Assembly (NCBI GenBank): GCA_007131725.1
Contig: SLPZ01000094.1
Location: 1 to 35,606 of the forward strand
Origin: Balneolaceae bacterium
GTDB taxonomy: Bacteria > Bacteroidota > Rhodothermia > Balneolales > Balneolaceae
DNA length: 35,606 bases
Direction: 5' to 3'
In this document: piece after piece, positions 7,439-15,970 of the stretch
How positions within the stretch are numbered: position 1 is the stretch's first letter
Layout of the letters: each line of letters starts with the position of its first letter
Notes under the pieces: model-generated
What the model saw: only the letters and a program-made list of their open reading frames with translations
What the model was told of the DNA's origin: nothing
Database searches by the model: none
Program-made: the position numbers and the translations under genes

Positions 7439-9289
7439 TTGGACAGAAATACCGTAACAGGACTTCTTCTGATTTTTGTAATTACAATTGCCTGGGCGTG
7501 GTTTACAATGCCCAGCCAGGAAGAACTGGAGAGAAGGCAGGCAGAACGTGCCATTCAAGACAGTATTGCAGCAGCAGAAGCCGAAGAACAACGTGCACTG
7601 GAATTGCTGGATGAAGATCCCCCCATTCGTGACCGGGATGATATTGTTGACCCGGTTACAGATCCCGAAACGGATGAAGAACGCCCCACACGCGCTCTGG
7701 GGGTATTTGGCGAAGCGATGTATCCGGATACAGTAAGCACTGTTATCCGAACATCGCGCTACGAAATTGAGATGTCGAACCTCGGCGGCGGCCCGGTTAA
7801 ATACACCCTGTTCGATTATAATACCTGGGACCAGCAGCCGGTTCAAATGATACGCGACACACTGCGCTCGGCCTATTCGCTCGGTTTTCTGTCTGCACAG
7901 AATTACAACATCGAAACCAATGAGCTGGTTTTTGAGCCGCTGAATGAACCCGGCATCTTCGAGCTTGAAAATGACGAAAGCATCTCGATTGCTTACAGGC
8001 TGAATCTACAGAACGACGCGCAAATAATTTTTACTTACACATTTCATGCAAATCAGTATGCGTTCGACTTGGATGTTCAGTTCATTAATATGGAGCAGCA
8101 TATCAGCGGCACACATGTCGATTTTGGATGGACGGCAGCACTTAATCTGACCGAACGTGATTTCTACCAGGATGCCCAGCATACTGAAGCTTTTGTATAT
8201 CTGGGCGGCGGGACCGAAAAGTTCCAGCTTTCCGAAGAGGGTGAAGGCGAACAGCACTTCAACGGAACCATTGACTGGGTGATGACAAAAACCCGTTTTT
8301 TCGGACAGTTTATAAAACCGGTTACCCACTCAAATGCCGCTACTCTGCGCGGAGAAATTACCGGTGCACCTGATGAGCAAAATACCATTCACCGCTACGA
8401 GGCTTACATTCAGTCCAATTTTGCACAGAATCCCGTTTTAACCTATGAGCTTTATGCCGGCCCGCTGCAATATTACGACCTGAGAGAGTTTGATGACAAC
8501 GCTTATGATGTGATCGAGATAGGGTATGCTCTGATCCGCTGGTTTGCCGATCCGCTGGTGCGCTATATCGTGATTCCGTTTTTTGCCTTCGGAAGTATGT
8601 TTATTAATAATTACGGAGTGCTGATCATACTTTTTGGAGTCATCATTAAAGTGGTTCTGTTCCCTCTTACTCAAAAGAGTTTCAAGAGCATGGCTGCCAT
8701 GAAGGAGTTGCAGCCGCAGATGAAGGAAATCCAGGAGAAATACAAAGACGATCCGCAAAAGCAGCAGAAAGAAACTATTGCACTGTACCGGAAGGCGAAA
8801 GTAAATCCGCTTGGTGGCTGTCTGCCAATGCTCCTGCAGTTCCCAATTTTGATTACACTCTTTTTCTTCTTCCAGAATTCGATGATTATCCGGCAGCAAT
8901 CATTCCTCTGGGCTGATGACCTTTCTGCGCCCGATTACATTTTGGACCTGCCGTTTCACATTCCATTGCTGGGTGATCAACTGGCCGGATTTGTGTTATT
9001 TATGTCGGCCGCAATGTTCCTGCAATCCAAGATTTCAGGTGGAATGAGTGCCGGAGCCGCACCAAGCGGCGGGCCGAACATGAAAGTGTTCATGTATATC
9101 ATCCCGTTTGTTCTGTTGTTTGTGTTTAACAATTTTGCCTCCGGTTTGAGTCTCTACTACCTGGTTTACAACATTCTCTCAATTGCGCAGCAATCTCTGA
9201 TCAACAAGCAGATGGGGAAAAATAAACCCGAACAGGAAGCTGTTACCAACAATAACAAGTCCAAAAAGAAACGCAAGAAGAAAAAGTAG
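7439..9289 (+). CDS. yidC: Membrane protein insertase YidC, TTG start
   Basis: This 616-residue protein starts MDRNTVTGLL, the conserved beginning of Gram-negative YidC, and its first codon is TTG; no ATG fits. Segments in order are an N-terminal membrane helix (about 6-23), an acidic linker, a large periplasmic beta domain (about 95-340), then the five-helix insertase core from about 360 to 590. In the core, the IIKVVLFPLTQKSF segment places Lys404 where E. coli has the groove Arg, and the NPLGGCLPMLLQFPI and LYYLVYNIL segments are typical. A very basic tail (KSKKKRKKKK) may touch the ribosome. It inserts inner-membrane proteins alone or with Sec. No ribosome-binding site is visible and the rnpA stop is 3 bases away, so translation is probably coupled. 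Confidence 0.96.
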   Translation: MDRNTVTGLLLIFVITIAWAWFTMPSQEELERRQAERAIQDSIAAAEAEEQRALELLDEDPPIRDRDDIVDPVTDPETDEERPTRALGVFGEAMYPDTVSTVIRTSRYEIEMSNLGGGPVKYTLFDYNTWDQQPVQMIRDTLRSAYSLGFLSAQNYNIETNELVFEPLNEPGIFELENDESISIAYRLNLQNDAQIIFTYTFHANQYAFDLDVQFINMEQHISGTHVDFGWTAALNLTERDFYQDAQHTEAFVYLGGGTEKFQLSEEGEGEQHFNGTIDWVMTKTRFFGQFIKPVTHSNAATLRGEITGAPDEQNTIHRYEAYIQSNFAQNPVLTYELYAGPLQYYDLREFDDNAYDVIEIGYALIRWFADPLVRYIVIPFFAFGSMFINNYGVLIILFGVIIKVVLFPLTQKSFKSMAAMKELQPQMKEIQEKYKDDPQKQQKETIALYRKAKVNPLGGCLPMLLQFPILITLFFFFQNSMIIRQQSFLWADDLSAPDYILDLPFHIPLLGDQLAGFVLFMSAAMFLQSKISGGMSAGAAPSGGPNMKVFMYIIPFVLLFVFNNFASGLSLYYLVYNILSIAQQSLINKQMGKNKPEQEAVTNNNKSKKKRKKKK

Positions 9290-9295
9290 TTTTCT

Positions 9296-9382
9296 GGGTT
9301 TAGGGGGCAGGACCTGGCAGAGTACCCCGGCAAACCTGACGGAGTTCCTGCCAGAGCCCGGGACAAGGCACAGGGTTTAGGG
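9296..9382 (+). repeat. Small element bounded by GGGTTTAGGG, with hairpin
   Basis: GGGTTTAGGG occurs at 9296-9305 and 9373-9382. Between them GGCAGGA (9306-9312) pairs with TCCTGCC (9346-9352). It begins 6 bases after the yidC stop, where an operon end is expected, so the hairpin may stabilise or terminate the mRNA. No T run follows the stem. The rest of the gap to 9719 is AT-rich and I see nothing in it. Confidence 0.5.
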
Positions 9383-9719
9383 TGCAAGATCCAAAGGTGC
9401 GAGTTTGCCAAAAAGCATCCTTTTTTATTATGCAATGTATAGATCACATTTAAACTCATTTATTCGTTTCGAAGTTTTGTTGATTATATTATTTTCGAAA
9501 AGTTGAAGGCATTAGTTCAATAGATAATTATTCCAATTTGTTAGAAATAAGCCTTTGGCAAACTGGCGGAAGGATTTTTTTATGTGAATGTCAGACGCAA
9601 GAATGCTCTTAAATTTTTAAAAAATTCTGATAACATAATCTTCGGACAGGAATCCCGGCAGAGAAATTCTACTGTATCAGGCAGCTTTTAGATTAAAAAA
9701 ATCAGATTACTAAGATAAA

Positions 9720-10634
9720 ATGGATGATAAAACGTACAGTGAAAAGGAAGTGGCTGAGATTATCCGACAAGCTGCAGAAATGTAATCAAGCCAAATTCGT
9801 AAGCATCATGATGCAGAAAGTCTTCCCGGACTACATCTTGAAGAGATTTCGAAGATTGCAGCAGATGCCGGGCTCGACCCTGAGAATATCAGAAAAGCCG
9901 CCCTACAGCTTGAACAACCTAATTCTGCTCCTGAGGTAAATCATTCCAAAGATGAAATCTTTGCTGAACGCTGGGTGGATGGTAAATTGACCGATGAACT
10001 CGCCGATCTCATAGTTTCAGACCTGAACCACCGGTACAGTGCTTCTCATAAAAAACAAAACTGGATAGAGTCAATTCTTGAGGATGGTGATGAAGATGAA
10101 GTTTTAAAAAGCACTGTTAAACGCACCGGTAAAAGTCTTGAGTGGAAATTTACTGATGATTATCAAGGCATAGTAACACGAGCATTGATTCAGCCGAGAA
10201 AAGATAAGGTTCGCATCAGGGTTAGCAAAAAAGCTGCTTGGGGATATGAACTGAATGAAAACTATTTTGATGATGATTCGATTGAATATCTCTCTTATGT
10301 ACCGTACCTGGCCGGTTTTGCCGCACTCTTTTCGCTGCAATACGATTTTCTCATAAACCTGATTATTGCCATTTTGATATTCTCAGCGTTGCATCTTACG
10401 CTGGTGCCAGGTGCAAAAAAGTTGTCTGGCCTTTTTGACAAATCCAGTTCATCAAAGTTTAATAAGTTTAAAAGTGAAGTGGATCGGGTGGCTGATGACC
10501 TTCAGGTGCTGATTGGAGGTTTAGAAAAAGAACCCAAATCATCCGGCCGGATTCAAATTCCGGATTCAGACACGAATACACTGGATTCAGAAAATACGCA
10601 ACAAAGTCCTAAAAACAACTTGCGAGGTTCTTGA
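9720..10634 (+). pseudogene. Two-helix membrane protein gene broken by in-frame TAA at codon 22
   Basis: Reading from the ATG at 9720 gives MDDKTYSEKEVAEIIRQAAE, then M and TAA at 9783-9785. The same frame then continues open to 10634 with a matching sequence (GLHLEEISKIAADAGLD, then PENIRKAALQLE). This pair of helices, an EKEVAEIIRRAAEL-type start followed by G-L-S-x-E-E-L-x-x-I-A-x-E-A-G-I-D, is a recurring N-terminal module in membrane proteins of related phyla, so both sides of the stop belong to one gene. One CAA-to-TAA change would explain it. Further on are two membrane segments (about 10295-10425) and a polar tail. A shorter protein could start at the GTG at 9975 but would lack the N-terminal module. 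Function is unknown; total length would be about 304 residues. Confidence 0.7.
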
Positions 10635-10912
10635 AGCAAGAATCGGTACGCAAAATGAAGTGAGAGCAAAACTCAATACAATCCATCGTCACGTTTACAA
10701 TCCCTGGCTCTCTCTGAATATTAGTTCTCTAAGAACTCAGTACAGCGCAGAGATTTTCCAAGTATATTTTGTGAGATATTTACCTCAGCGTTTCCCAGCA
10801 TCCTGCAGTTTAACCTGAAAAGCCCATCATTTTTTATTGATCTTAGATCTCATTTATCCTTCTAAAATCACTCCCTATACCGACAAATAATGCGTGCCAA
10901 GAGAAGGATAGA

Positions 10913-11025
10913 TTTTTTTCATTGGAAACCCCTTTTAAAAAAGTCAATCCCTCTCCCGAAGGGTCGGGATTTCGAAAAGCACTCAACTTGTGGCGTGCAG
11001 TTCGCCATAGGGAGGATACGATATC
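10913..11025 (+). repeat. Intergenic repeat family C, copy 2
   Basis: It begins TTTTTTTCATTGGAAACCCC, then TTTTAAAAAAGTCAATCCCT, followed by an inverted CCGAAGGGTCGG. The first 40 bases nearly match 14583-14622. A GTGTG(T)GGTCC word then leads directly into the family B hairpins, so C and B behave as parts of one composite element. Confidence 0.75.
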
Positions 11026-11047
11026 AGTCTGTGTGTGGGTCCTTAAA

Positions 11048-11080
11048 CTCGTCAGACGAAAATTGCAATCGTCAGGCGAG
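11048..11080 (+). repeat. Family B hairpin, copy 1
   Basis: CTCGTCAGACGA, a nine-base loop AAATTGCAA, then TCGTCAGGCGAG. The arms are inverted repeats with a central mismatch and one further substitution; each arm is also nearly self-complementary. A second copy starts 50 bases downstream. Confidence 0.85.
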
Positions 11081-11097
11081 GGTGGTTGCCTTAACTA

Positions 11098-11130
11098 CTC
11101 GTCAGACGAAAACTGCAATCGTCAGACGAG
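11098..11130 (+). repeat. Family B hairpin, copy 2
   Basis: CTCGTCAGACGA, loop AAACTGCAA, TCGTCAGACGAG. It is identical over all 33 bases to the copy at 14705-14737, although they flank opposite ends of the tricorn-like gene. Such identity in otherwise diverged intergenic DNA suggests recent spread or gene conversion. Confidence 0.9.
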
Positions 11131-11235
11131 GATTTGATGCTCTGAAAGATCGCATATTTACCATATTTTAATCGGTAATTCAGAACTCTTTTTTGCATTA
11201 AACAATAATTAAAATTTGACCAGCCTGAACCTGCT

Positions 11236-14200
11236 ATGAAATCCCTGTTTACTATACTTCTTTTCACATTTACCTGGACACTTTCTAACGCCCAGGATAA
11301 CCCCCAATGGATCCGCTATCAAACCATTTCGCCCGATGGGTCACAGATAGCGTTTACCTACAAAGGAAATCTGTACCGGGTTCCGGCTGAAGGAGGAGTG
11401 GCGCAACAACTGACCTTTCATGAAGCACACGATTTTATGCCGGTCTGGAGTAATGATGGTGATCGAATTGCCTTTGCTTCCGACAGATACGGAAATTTCA
11501 ATGTGTTTGTGATGGATGCAGAAGGCGGGCAGGCTGAACGTCTCACCTGGCATTCAAACGATGAACACCCCTACAGTTTTACGCATGATGATGAATATGT
11601 GATTTTCGGAGCCGTTCGGCAGGACCTGGCTGAACACCGTCAGTTTCCTGCAATGTCTCAGCCGGAACTTTACAAAGTGCCTGCAAATGGCGGGAGGGTG
11701 AGCCAGATCTTTACGATTCCGGCAGAGTATGCACAGGTGAGCAGTGACGGAAACAGAATGGTCTATCACGATAAAAAAGGAGGCGAAAACGAATGGCGAA
11801 AGCATCACACCTCATCCATTACCCGGGATATCTGGCTTTATGATGCTGAAGCCGATGAACACACCATGCTGAGTACTTTTGAAGTTGAAAACCGTCAGCC
11901 CGTATTCAGTTCCGATGAGAATTATCTGTACTACCTGAGTGAGGAGAGCGGCAGTTTCAACGTACACAAGATGTCGATAGAAAATCCGGATCATAACGAA
12001 CAACTGACCGATTTTTCCCTTCACCCGGTGCGATTTTTGAGCTATGGCAATGGAACTCTCTCTTTCGGTTTTGATGGTGAACTTTATACCATGCGCGATG
12101 GTGAAGAACCGCAAAAAGTGGATGTCATCATCCGCACACAGCGCGGAACCAATCCTGACAGCTACATCACCATAAACGGCGGTGTGCAGGAGATGGATAT
12201 TTCTCCGGACGGAAAAGAGATCGCATTCATCGCACGGGGCGAGGTATTTGTGACATCGGTTGACGGCTCCCTCACCAAACGGATCACCAACACACCGGAA
12301 ACCGAACGGTTTGTTACATTCACACCTGATGGAGACGGCGTGGTGTATGCAAGCGAACGGGATGGAAAGTGGAGCATCTTCAAAACCACTAAAGTCCGCG
12401 ACGATGAACCGTTTTTCTACGGATCAACCCTGCTGCAGGAAGAAGTTTTGGTGAGCGATGATGTGGATAATTATATGCCTTCGTTCTCGCCGGATGGCAA
12501 AAAGCTGGCTTATATTGCGGCCAGGCGAACACTTCGGGTGAAGGACATGGAATCGGGCGAAACCATTGACCTTTTAACTCCGGAAGACCTGTTCCACATG
12601 CAGGACGGAGACCAGTATTTTACCTGGAGCCCGGACAGCCAATGGCTTCTTGTGGGATGGAGAAAATTCCTGCATAACAGCGAGGTGCTTCTGCTGGCTG
12701 CCGACGGAAGCGAGCGAGTCAACCTGACCCGAAGCGGCTACCAGGATATGAATCCGAAATGGGTAAATGACGGCAAAAAAATGATCTGGCTTACAACCCG
12801 CGACGGGCTGCGCAGCTACGCAACAAGCGGACGATCTGAACGGGACGTTTATGCTATGTTTTTCTCGCAGGAGGAGTGGGACAAATTTAATCTGAGCGAA
12901 GAAGATTATAAGCTGATGCAGGCCATTGAAGAGGCCCAGGAATATGATGAAAATGGCGATGATAATGACAATAATGATGAGAATGAGCTGATTGAATTTG
13001 ACCGCGACGGTATGAAAGACCGGAAAGCCCGGCTGACCATTCACTCCAGCACGCTGAGTGATGCGGTTCTTTCGAAAGATGGTGAGACGCTCTACTACCT
13101 GGCGCGATTTGAAGAAAATTACAATCTCTGGCAGACCAATCTGCGAACTCGCGAAACCAGTATGGCTATCACGCTGAATACCGGGCCCGGGAGCCTTTCA
13201 TGGGATAAGGAGATAGAAAATCTCTACCTGCTTAGCCGGGGTACAATTCAAAAACTGAATCCTTCAGGAGGTAGTGCCACACCGGTCAGAATTGCCGGTG
13301 AAATGAAATATGATGAGGAAAAAGAACGCGAACATCTGTTTGAGCATGTCTACATCCGAACTAAAAATGTTTTTTACGAGCCAACCTTTCACGGCAATGA
13401 GTGGGATATGCTCTATGAAGAGTACAAAAAATATCTTCCGCACATCGGGAACTCCTACGAGTTTGCCGAGATGCTTTCCGAGATGCTGGGCGAGCTGAAT
13501 GTGTCTCATGCAGGTGCACGTTACAGTCGCAGCATTGATAATCCCGATCAAACAGCTTCTCTCGGAATTTTCAAAGATTACGAACACACCGGAGACGGCA
13601 TCCGGATAGTTGAAGTCATTGAAGGCGGCCCGCTGGATAAAGCGGCTTTTGATATTGAGCCGGGGATGATCATTGTCAGTATCGATGGAGAAACCGTAAC
13701 TCCCGATCGCGATGTTGCAAGTTACCTGAACCGGAAAGCCGACAAGTTTGTATTGCTGGAGCTGACGGATGCCGATGGAAACAACCGTCAGCAGATCAGG
13801 ATGAAGCCAATCACACTCGCTCAGGAGCGAAGCCTGCTCTATCGGCGGTTTGTGCGAATCAACGAGCGTGAAGTGGATGAGCTGAGTGACGGCAGGCTGG
13901 GTTACGTCCACATCCCGGGAATGGGAGACGGGCCGTTCCGAAATGTGATTCAGGATATGCTTGGGAAATATCACGACCGGGAGGGAATAATTGTGGATAC
14001 CCGTTTTAACGGCGGCGGAGATTTGGTTGCCGACCTGGCGATGTTTTTTACCGGCGTGGAATTTAACACCTACGCCACGGCAGACAGGGATGTAGGCGGC
14101 GAACCGACCTCACGATGGACCCGGCCGACACTGAGCCTGATTGGAGAAGCACAATATTCTGACGGACACTGCTACGCCAGCGCATACACCGAGCTCGAAA

Positions 14201-14445
14201 TTGGGAAAACCGTCGGGATGCCGGTGCCGGGCACGTGCAGTTATGGCGGATGGGAACTTCTGCCCGACGGAACACGCTGGGGCGTAGTGCCGATCAGTGC
14301 GAGAAATATGTCGGACGAATGGATGGAAAACAATCAAACCGAACCGATCATCAAAGTGAGAAATGAGCCGGGCTATATCGACCGGGGTGTGGATCAGCAG
14401 CTTGAACGTGCGGTTGAGGTACTGCTTGAACAGGTTTCTGAATAA
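11236..14445 (+). CDS. Tricorn-like exported S41 protease with propeller and PDZ domains
   Basis: This 1,069-residue protein has a signal peptide (about 1-19, ending SNAQ). WD40-like PD40 propeller repeats follow (SPDGSQIAFTYKGN, TPDGDGVVYASERDG, SPDGKKLAYIAA and others) to about residue 650. A core domain comes next with LNVSHAG, the Ser-His pair of tricorn-type proteases. It is followed by a PDZ domain (about 780-865) and an S41 catalytic domain with the RFNGGGDLV loop and YSDG, where the nucleophile Ser is expected. The C-terminal NQTEPIIKVRNEP segment matches the family end. An acidic, Asn/Asp-rich spacer lies near 575. The tricorn core protease degrades peptides downstream of a larger protease; here the signal peptide argues for a periplasmic role. 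ATG 11236 gives the signal peptide directly. It stands alone between two repeat clusters. Confidence 0.92.
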   Translation: MKSLFTILLFTFTWTLSNAQDNPQWIRYQTISPDGSQIAFTYKGNLYRVPAEGGVAQQLTFHEAHDFMPVWSNDGDRIAFASDRYGNFNVFVMDAEGGQAERLTWHSNDEHPYSFTHDDEYVIFGAVRQDLAEHRQFPAMSQPELYKVPANGGRVSQIFTIPAEYAQVSSDGNRMVYHDKKGGENEWRKHHTSSITRDIWLYDAEADEHTMLSTFEVENRQPVFSSDENYLYYLSEESGSFNVHKMSIENPDHNEQLTDFSLHPVRFLSYGNGTLSFGFDGELYTMRDGEEPQKVDVIIRTQRGTNPDSYITINGGVQEMDISPDGKEIAFIARGEVFVTSVDGSLTKRITNTPETERFVTFTPDGDGVVYASERDGKWSIFKTTKVRDDEPFFYGSTLLQEEVLVSDDVDNYMPSFSPDGKKLAYIAARRTLRVKDMESGETIDLLTPEDLFHMQDGDQYFTWSPDSQWLLVGWRKFLHNSEVLLLAADGSERVNLTRSGYQDMNPKWVNDGKKMIWLTTRDGLRSYATSGRSERDVYAMFFSQEEWDKFNLSEEDYKLMQAIEEAQEYDENGDDNDNNDENELIEFDRDGMKDRKARLTIHSSTLSDAVLSKDGETLYYLARFEENYNLWQTNLRTRETSMAITLNTGPGSLSWDKEIENLYLLSRGTIQKLNPSGGSATPVRIAGEMKYDEEKEREHLFEHVYIRTKNVFYEPTFHGNEWDMLYEEYKKYLPHIGNSYEFAEMLSEMLGELNVSHAGARYSRSIDNPDQTASLGIFKDYEHTGDGIRIVEVIEGGPLDKAAFDIEPGMIIVSIDGETVTPDRDVASYLNRKADKFVLLELTDADGNNRQQIRMKPITLAQERSLLYRRFVRINEREVDELSDGRLGYVHIPGMGDGPFRNVIQDMLGKYHDREGIIVDTRFNGGGDLVADLAMFFTGVEFNTYATADRDVGGEPTSRWTRPTLSLIGEAQYSDGHCYASAYTELEIGKTVGMPVPGTCSYGGWELLPDGTRWGVVPISARNMSDEWMENNQTEPIIKVRNEPGYIDRGVDQQLERAVEVLLEQVSE

Positions 14446-14488
14446 AGTCCTTCAAATTTCGAAATCAAATAGCGCAATCCTAAAAAAA

Positions 14489-14538
14489 ATGGCGCAAACA
14501 GCCTGTACTGAGCGGAGCCGAAGTATCTCGTTTGTGCC
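14489..14538 (+). repeat. Intergenic repeat family D, copy 2
   Basis: ATGGCGCAAACAGCCTGTAC followed by TGAGCGGAGCCGAAGTATCTCG and TTTGTGCC. It is the fullest copy, and its ends GGCGCAAAC and GTTTGTGCC are near-complementary. The copies at 3387 and 19713 are inverted relative to this one. Confidence 0.75.
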
Positions 14539-14582
14539 CTCAGTAGTTGGTGGGACTTTGCAGTTTTAATCTGTGAATTCCA

Positions 14583-14676
14583 TAATTTTTTTTCATTGGA
14601 AATCCCTTTAAAAAAAGTCACTCCCTTCTTGTCCCGACGCATTTCAGTCGGGATAGGAAGGGAGCCGGAGGTTTGG
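14583..14676 (+). repeat. Intergenic repeat family C, copy 3
   Basis: It opens with the TTTCATTGGAAATCCC and TTTAAAAAAAGTCACTCCC words of copy 2. It then has a different centre: TCCCGAC at 14632-14638 pairs with GTCGGGA at 14648-14654, and CTCCCTTC faces GAAGGGAG. It leads into the family B hairpin at 14705 through GTGTGGTCC, as in copy 2. Confidence 0.75.
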
Positions 14677-14704
14677 TCCGAACAGCCGATGTGTGGTCCA
14701 TAAA

Positions 14705-14737
14705 CTCGTCAGACGAAAACTGCAATCGTCAGACGAG
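14705..14737 (+). repeat. Family B hairpin, copy 3
   Basis: A 33-base match, without difference, to the hairpin at 11098-11130: CTCGTCAGACGA, loop AAACTGCAA, TCGTCAGACGAG. It is preceded by CATAAA where the other copies have CTTAAA or CTTAACTA. Confidence 0.9.
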
Positions 14738-14753
14738 GGGGAACACAAATGAA

Positions 14754-14806
14754 GCAGACAGCCTGTACTGAGCTAAAAAATGGCGCAAACGTCTCGTTTG
14801 TGTCCA
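14754..14806 (+). repeat. Intergenic repeat family D, rearranged copy 3
   Basis: It has AGCCTGTACTGAGC, then an insertion AAAAAATGGCGCAAAC, then GTCTCGTTTGTGTCCA. The parts of the family D unit are present but partly duplicated and out of order, as if one copy had inserted into or recombined with another. Confidence 0.6.
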
Positions 14807-14902
14807 CTAAAGGTGACTTGAAAAAATTGGAATTCCCGCAATTAAAAAAGTTTTTCTATTCCCCGTCTGCATTTTCCGGATCAGTTGTTTTGATATATGC
14901 CA

Positions 14903-15970
14903 TCACTGATCACTTTTTAATTTAAAAATTGACACGGAGTCATCTATTTCGATTCCCGCAGTATTAACAGCATGCTTATGATTTCTGACCAGCATGATGG
15001 TATCACTCGCCGTGGGGAAGGCAACCCACTCTCCCAGGGGAACATCTCCATAGGATTGCCCATAGAAAACTTTTCGGAATTGTCCGTGGATTTTGGCCAG
15101 AAAATAATCTCCCTGCTCAATGCCGAACTCTTCAAACTCATCAGGATGAAAACCAAGAAATGCATTTCCATAAAATGGGTTGATGTCAATAACCCGGTTT
15201 TTTATTGAATAATCTTCAATGATCGTCCCGGTTTCGCGTTCGGGCAGATACCGGGTTCCCTCACTCACGGGGCTGATGGTTCCTTCATCCAGCCAGGCCT
15301 GCATCGCTTTCAGTGCGCCATATCGCTCTTTCCAGTTTACGTTTACATGGCCCGGCCTCAGCAGCGGACGAAGAGCCGGAACCACATCCGAATTTTCTGC
15401 CCTGGCTGTGTAGGCAACCGGGCCGTCCAGCTCGGTGAGGTTGCTCATCAAAATGGCGGGAATGGATGGGCCGGCCTCAAGGTAGGAGTCATGGGTTTCA
15501 TCTTCCAGGTTTACGAAGGCGCCTTTGGCAATCACCCCGTCAGCGAGATCCGGATTTTGCTCGGCAATGCGCAATACGAGCGTTCCGGCTGTGGATTCTC
15601 CTTCCAGGATCAGCCGTTCAACCGTGCCGATTTCTTCGTGAATAAATTTTTTCAAATCGTACAATGCCGCGGTGTGTGCATCATGATCAACGCCGTTTTC
15701 CAAAAAAGCTGTTCTGCCAATGGCCCAGCCTTCCTCAAGAATTTTCTGATAGAACGGGTCATCAGGGTTGATGTCGGCTTTGTGAGGGGCGTCATCAGGG
15801 CGCCAGCCGTGTACGTGGAAAAACACGTAGCCGCCCTGCCAGTCAACAGGGGTTAAAACCTTGTAGGGAGCTCCATCCAGTTCGCCTTCATGCAGGATGA
15901 AGTTGTTGTTTTGGGCTGTCAGATCAACAGATAAAAACAGAAAAAGAAATGCGAGGATAAAAATTTTCAT
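14903..15970 (-). CDS. Exported alpha/beta hydrolase fused to DUF62-like C-terminal domain
   Basis: This 355-residue protein has a signal peptide (1-19, ending DLTAQ). Residues about 25-235 look like an alpha/beta hydrolase: an HVHGW oxyanion strand, the nucleophile elbow GESTAG, and a candidate catalytic His in RPGHVNVNW. Residues about 255-350 resemble the C-terminal beta domain of SAM hydroxide adenosyltransferases: a V-I-D-I-N-P-F-Y-G-N opening, EEFGIEQGDYF, then QSYGDVPLGEWVAF and AGIEIDDSVSIF. In that family this domain forms half of a SAM site between subunits; the catalytic N-terminal domain is absent here. This is the last gene of the leftward six-gene operon and its ATG overlaps the stop of the thiol oxidoreductase gene by 4 bases. 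Hydrolase substrate and role in the operon are unknown. The hydrolase call is good; the DUF62 similarity was recognised by eye. Confidence 0.75.
   Translation of the reverse strand: MKIFILAFLFLFLSVDLTAQNNNFILHEGELDGAPYKVLTPVDWQGGYVFFHVHGWRPDDAPHKADINPDDPFYQKILEEGWAIGRTAFLENGVDHDAHTAALYDLKKFIHEEIGTVERLILEGESTAGTLVLRIAEQNPDLADGVIAKGAFVNLEDETHDSYLEAGPSIPAILMSNLTELDGPVAYTARAENSDVVPALRPLLRPGHVNVNWKERYGALKAMQAWLDEGTISPVSEGTRYLPERETGTIIEDYSIKNRVIDINPFYGNAFLGFHPDEFEEFGIEQGDYFLAKIHGQFRKVFYGQSYGDVPLGEWVAFPTASDTIMLVRNHKHAVNTAGIEIDDSVSIFKLKSDQ

Larger units (their letters stand above)
10635..11235. other. Gene-free region with repeats before the tricorn-like gene
   Basis: Bases 10690-10820 look like a degenerate copy of the CTCTGCG/CTTAGCG-type intergenic words common in Bacteroidota (CCTCAGCGTTTCCC, CTGCAGTTTAACC). 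Bases 10913-11130 are the composite C+B repeat described separately. Open frames over it are translated repeat. The last 70 bases are AT-rich and should hold the promoter for the protease gene. Confidence 0.6.
14446..14902. other. Gene-free convergent region filled with repeats
   Basis: Family D (14489-14538), C (14583-14676), B (14705-14737) and D again (14754-14806) occupy most of this 457-base gap between two convergent genes. I see no gene. The remaining 14807-14902 is AT-rich, without a clear terminator for either neighbour. Confidence 0.7.

Noticed and set aside
11048-11130. Possible CRISPR array (33-base units, 50-base period)
   Set aside because: Only two units, each an internal hairpin, with a third copy 3.6 kb away; there are no cas genes and no regular spacers.
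10890-11171. Two overlapping plus-strand frames of 71-93 codons
   Set aside because: Both are translations of the composite C+B repeat, with the hairpin giving repeated SSDENCNRQ words.
13264-13974. 236-codon minus-strand frame
   Set aside because: It is antisense to the tricorn-like protease core and PDZ domain and encodes nothing recognisable.
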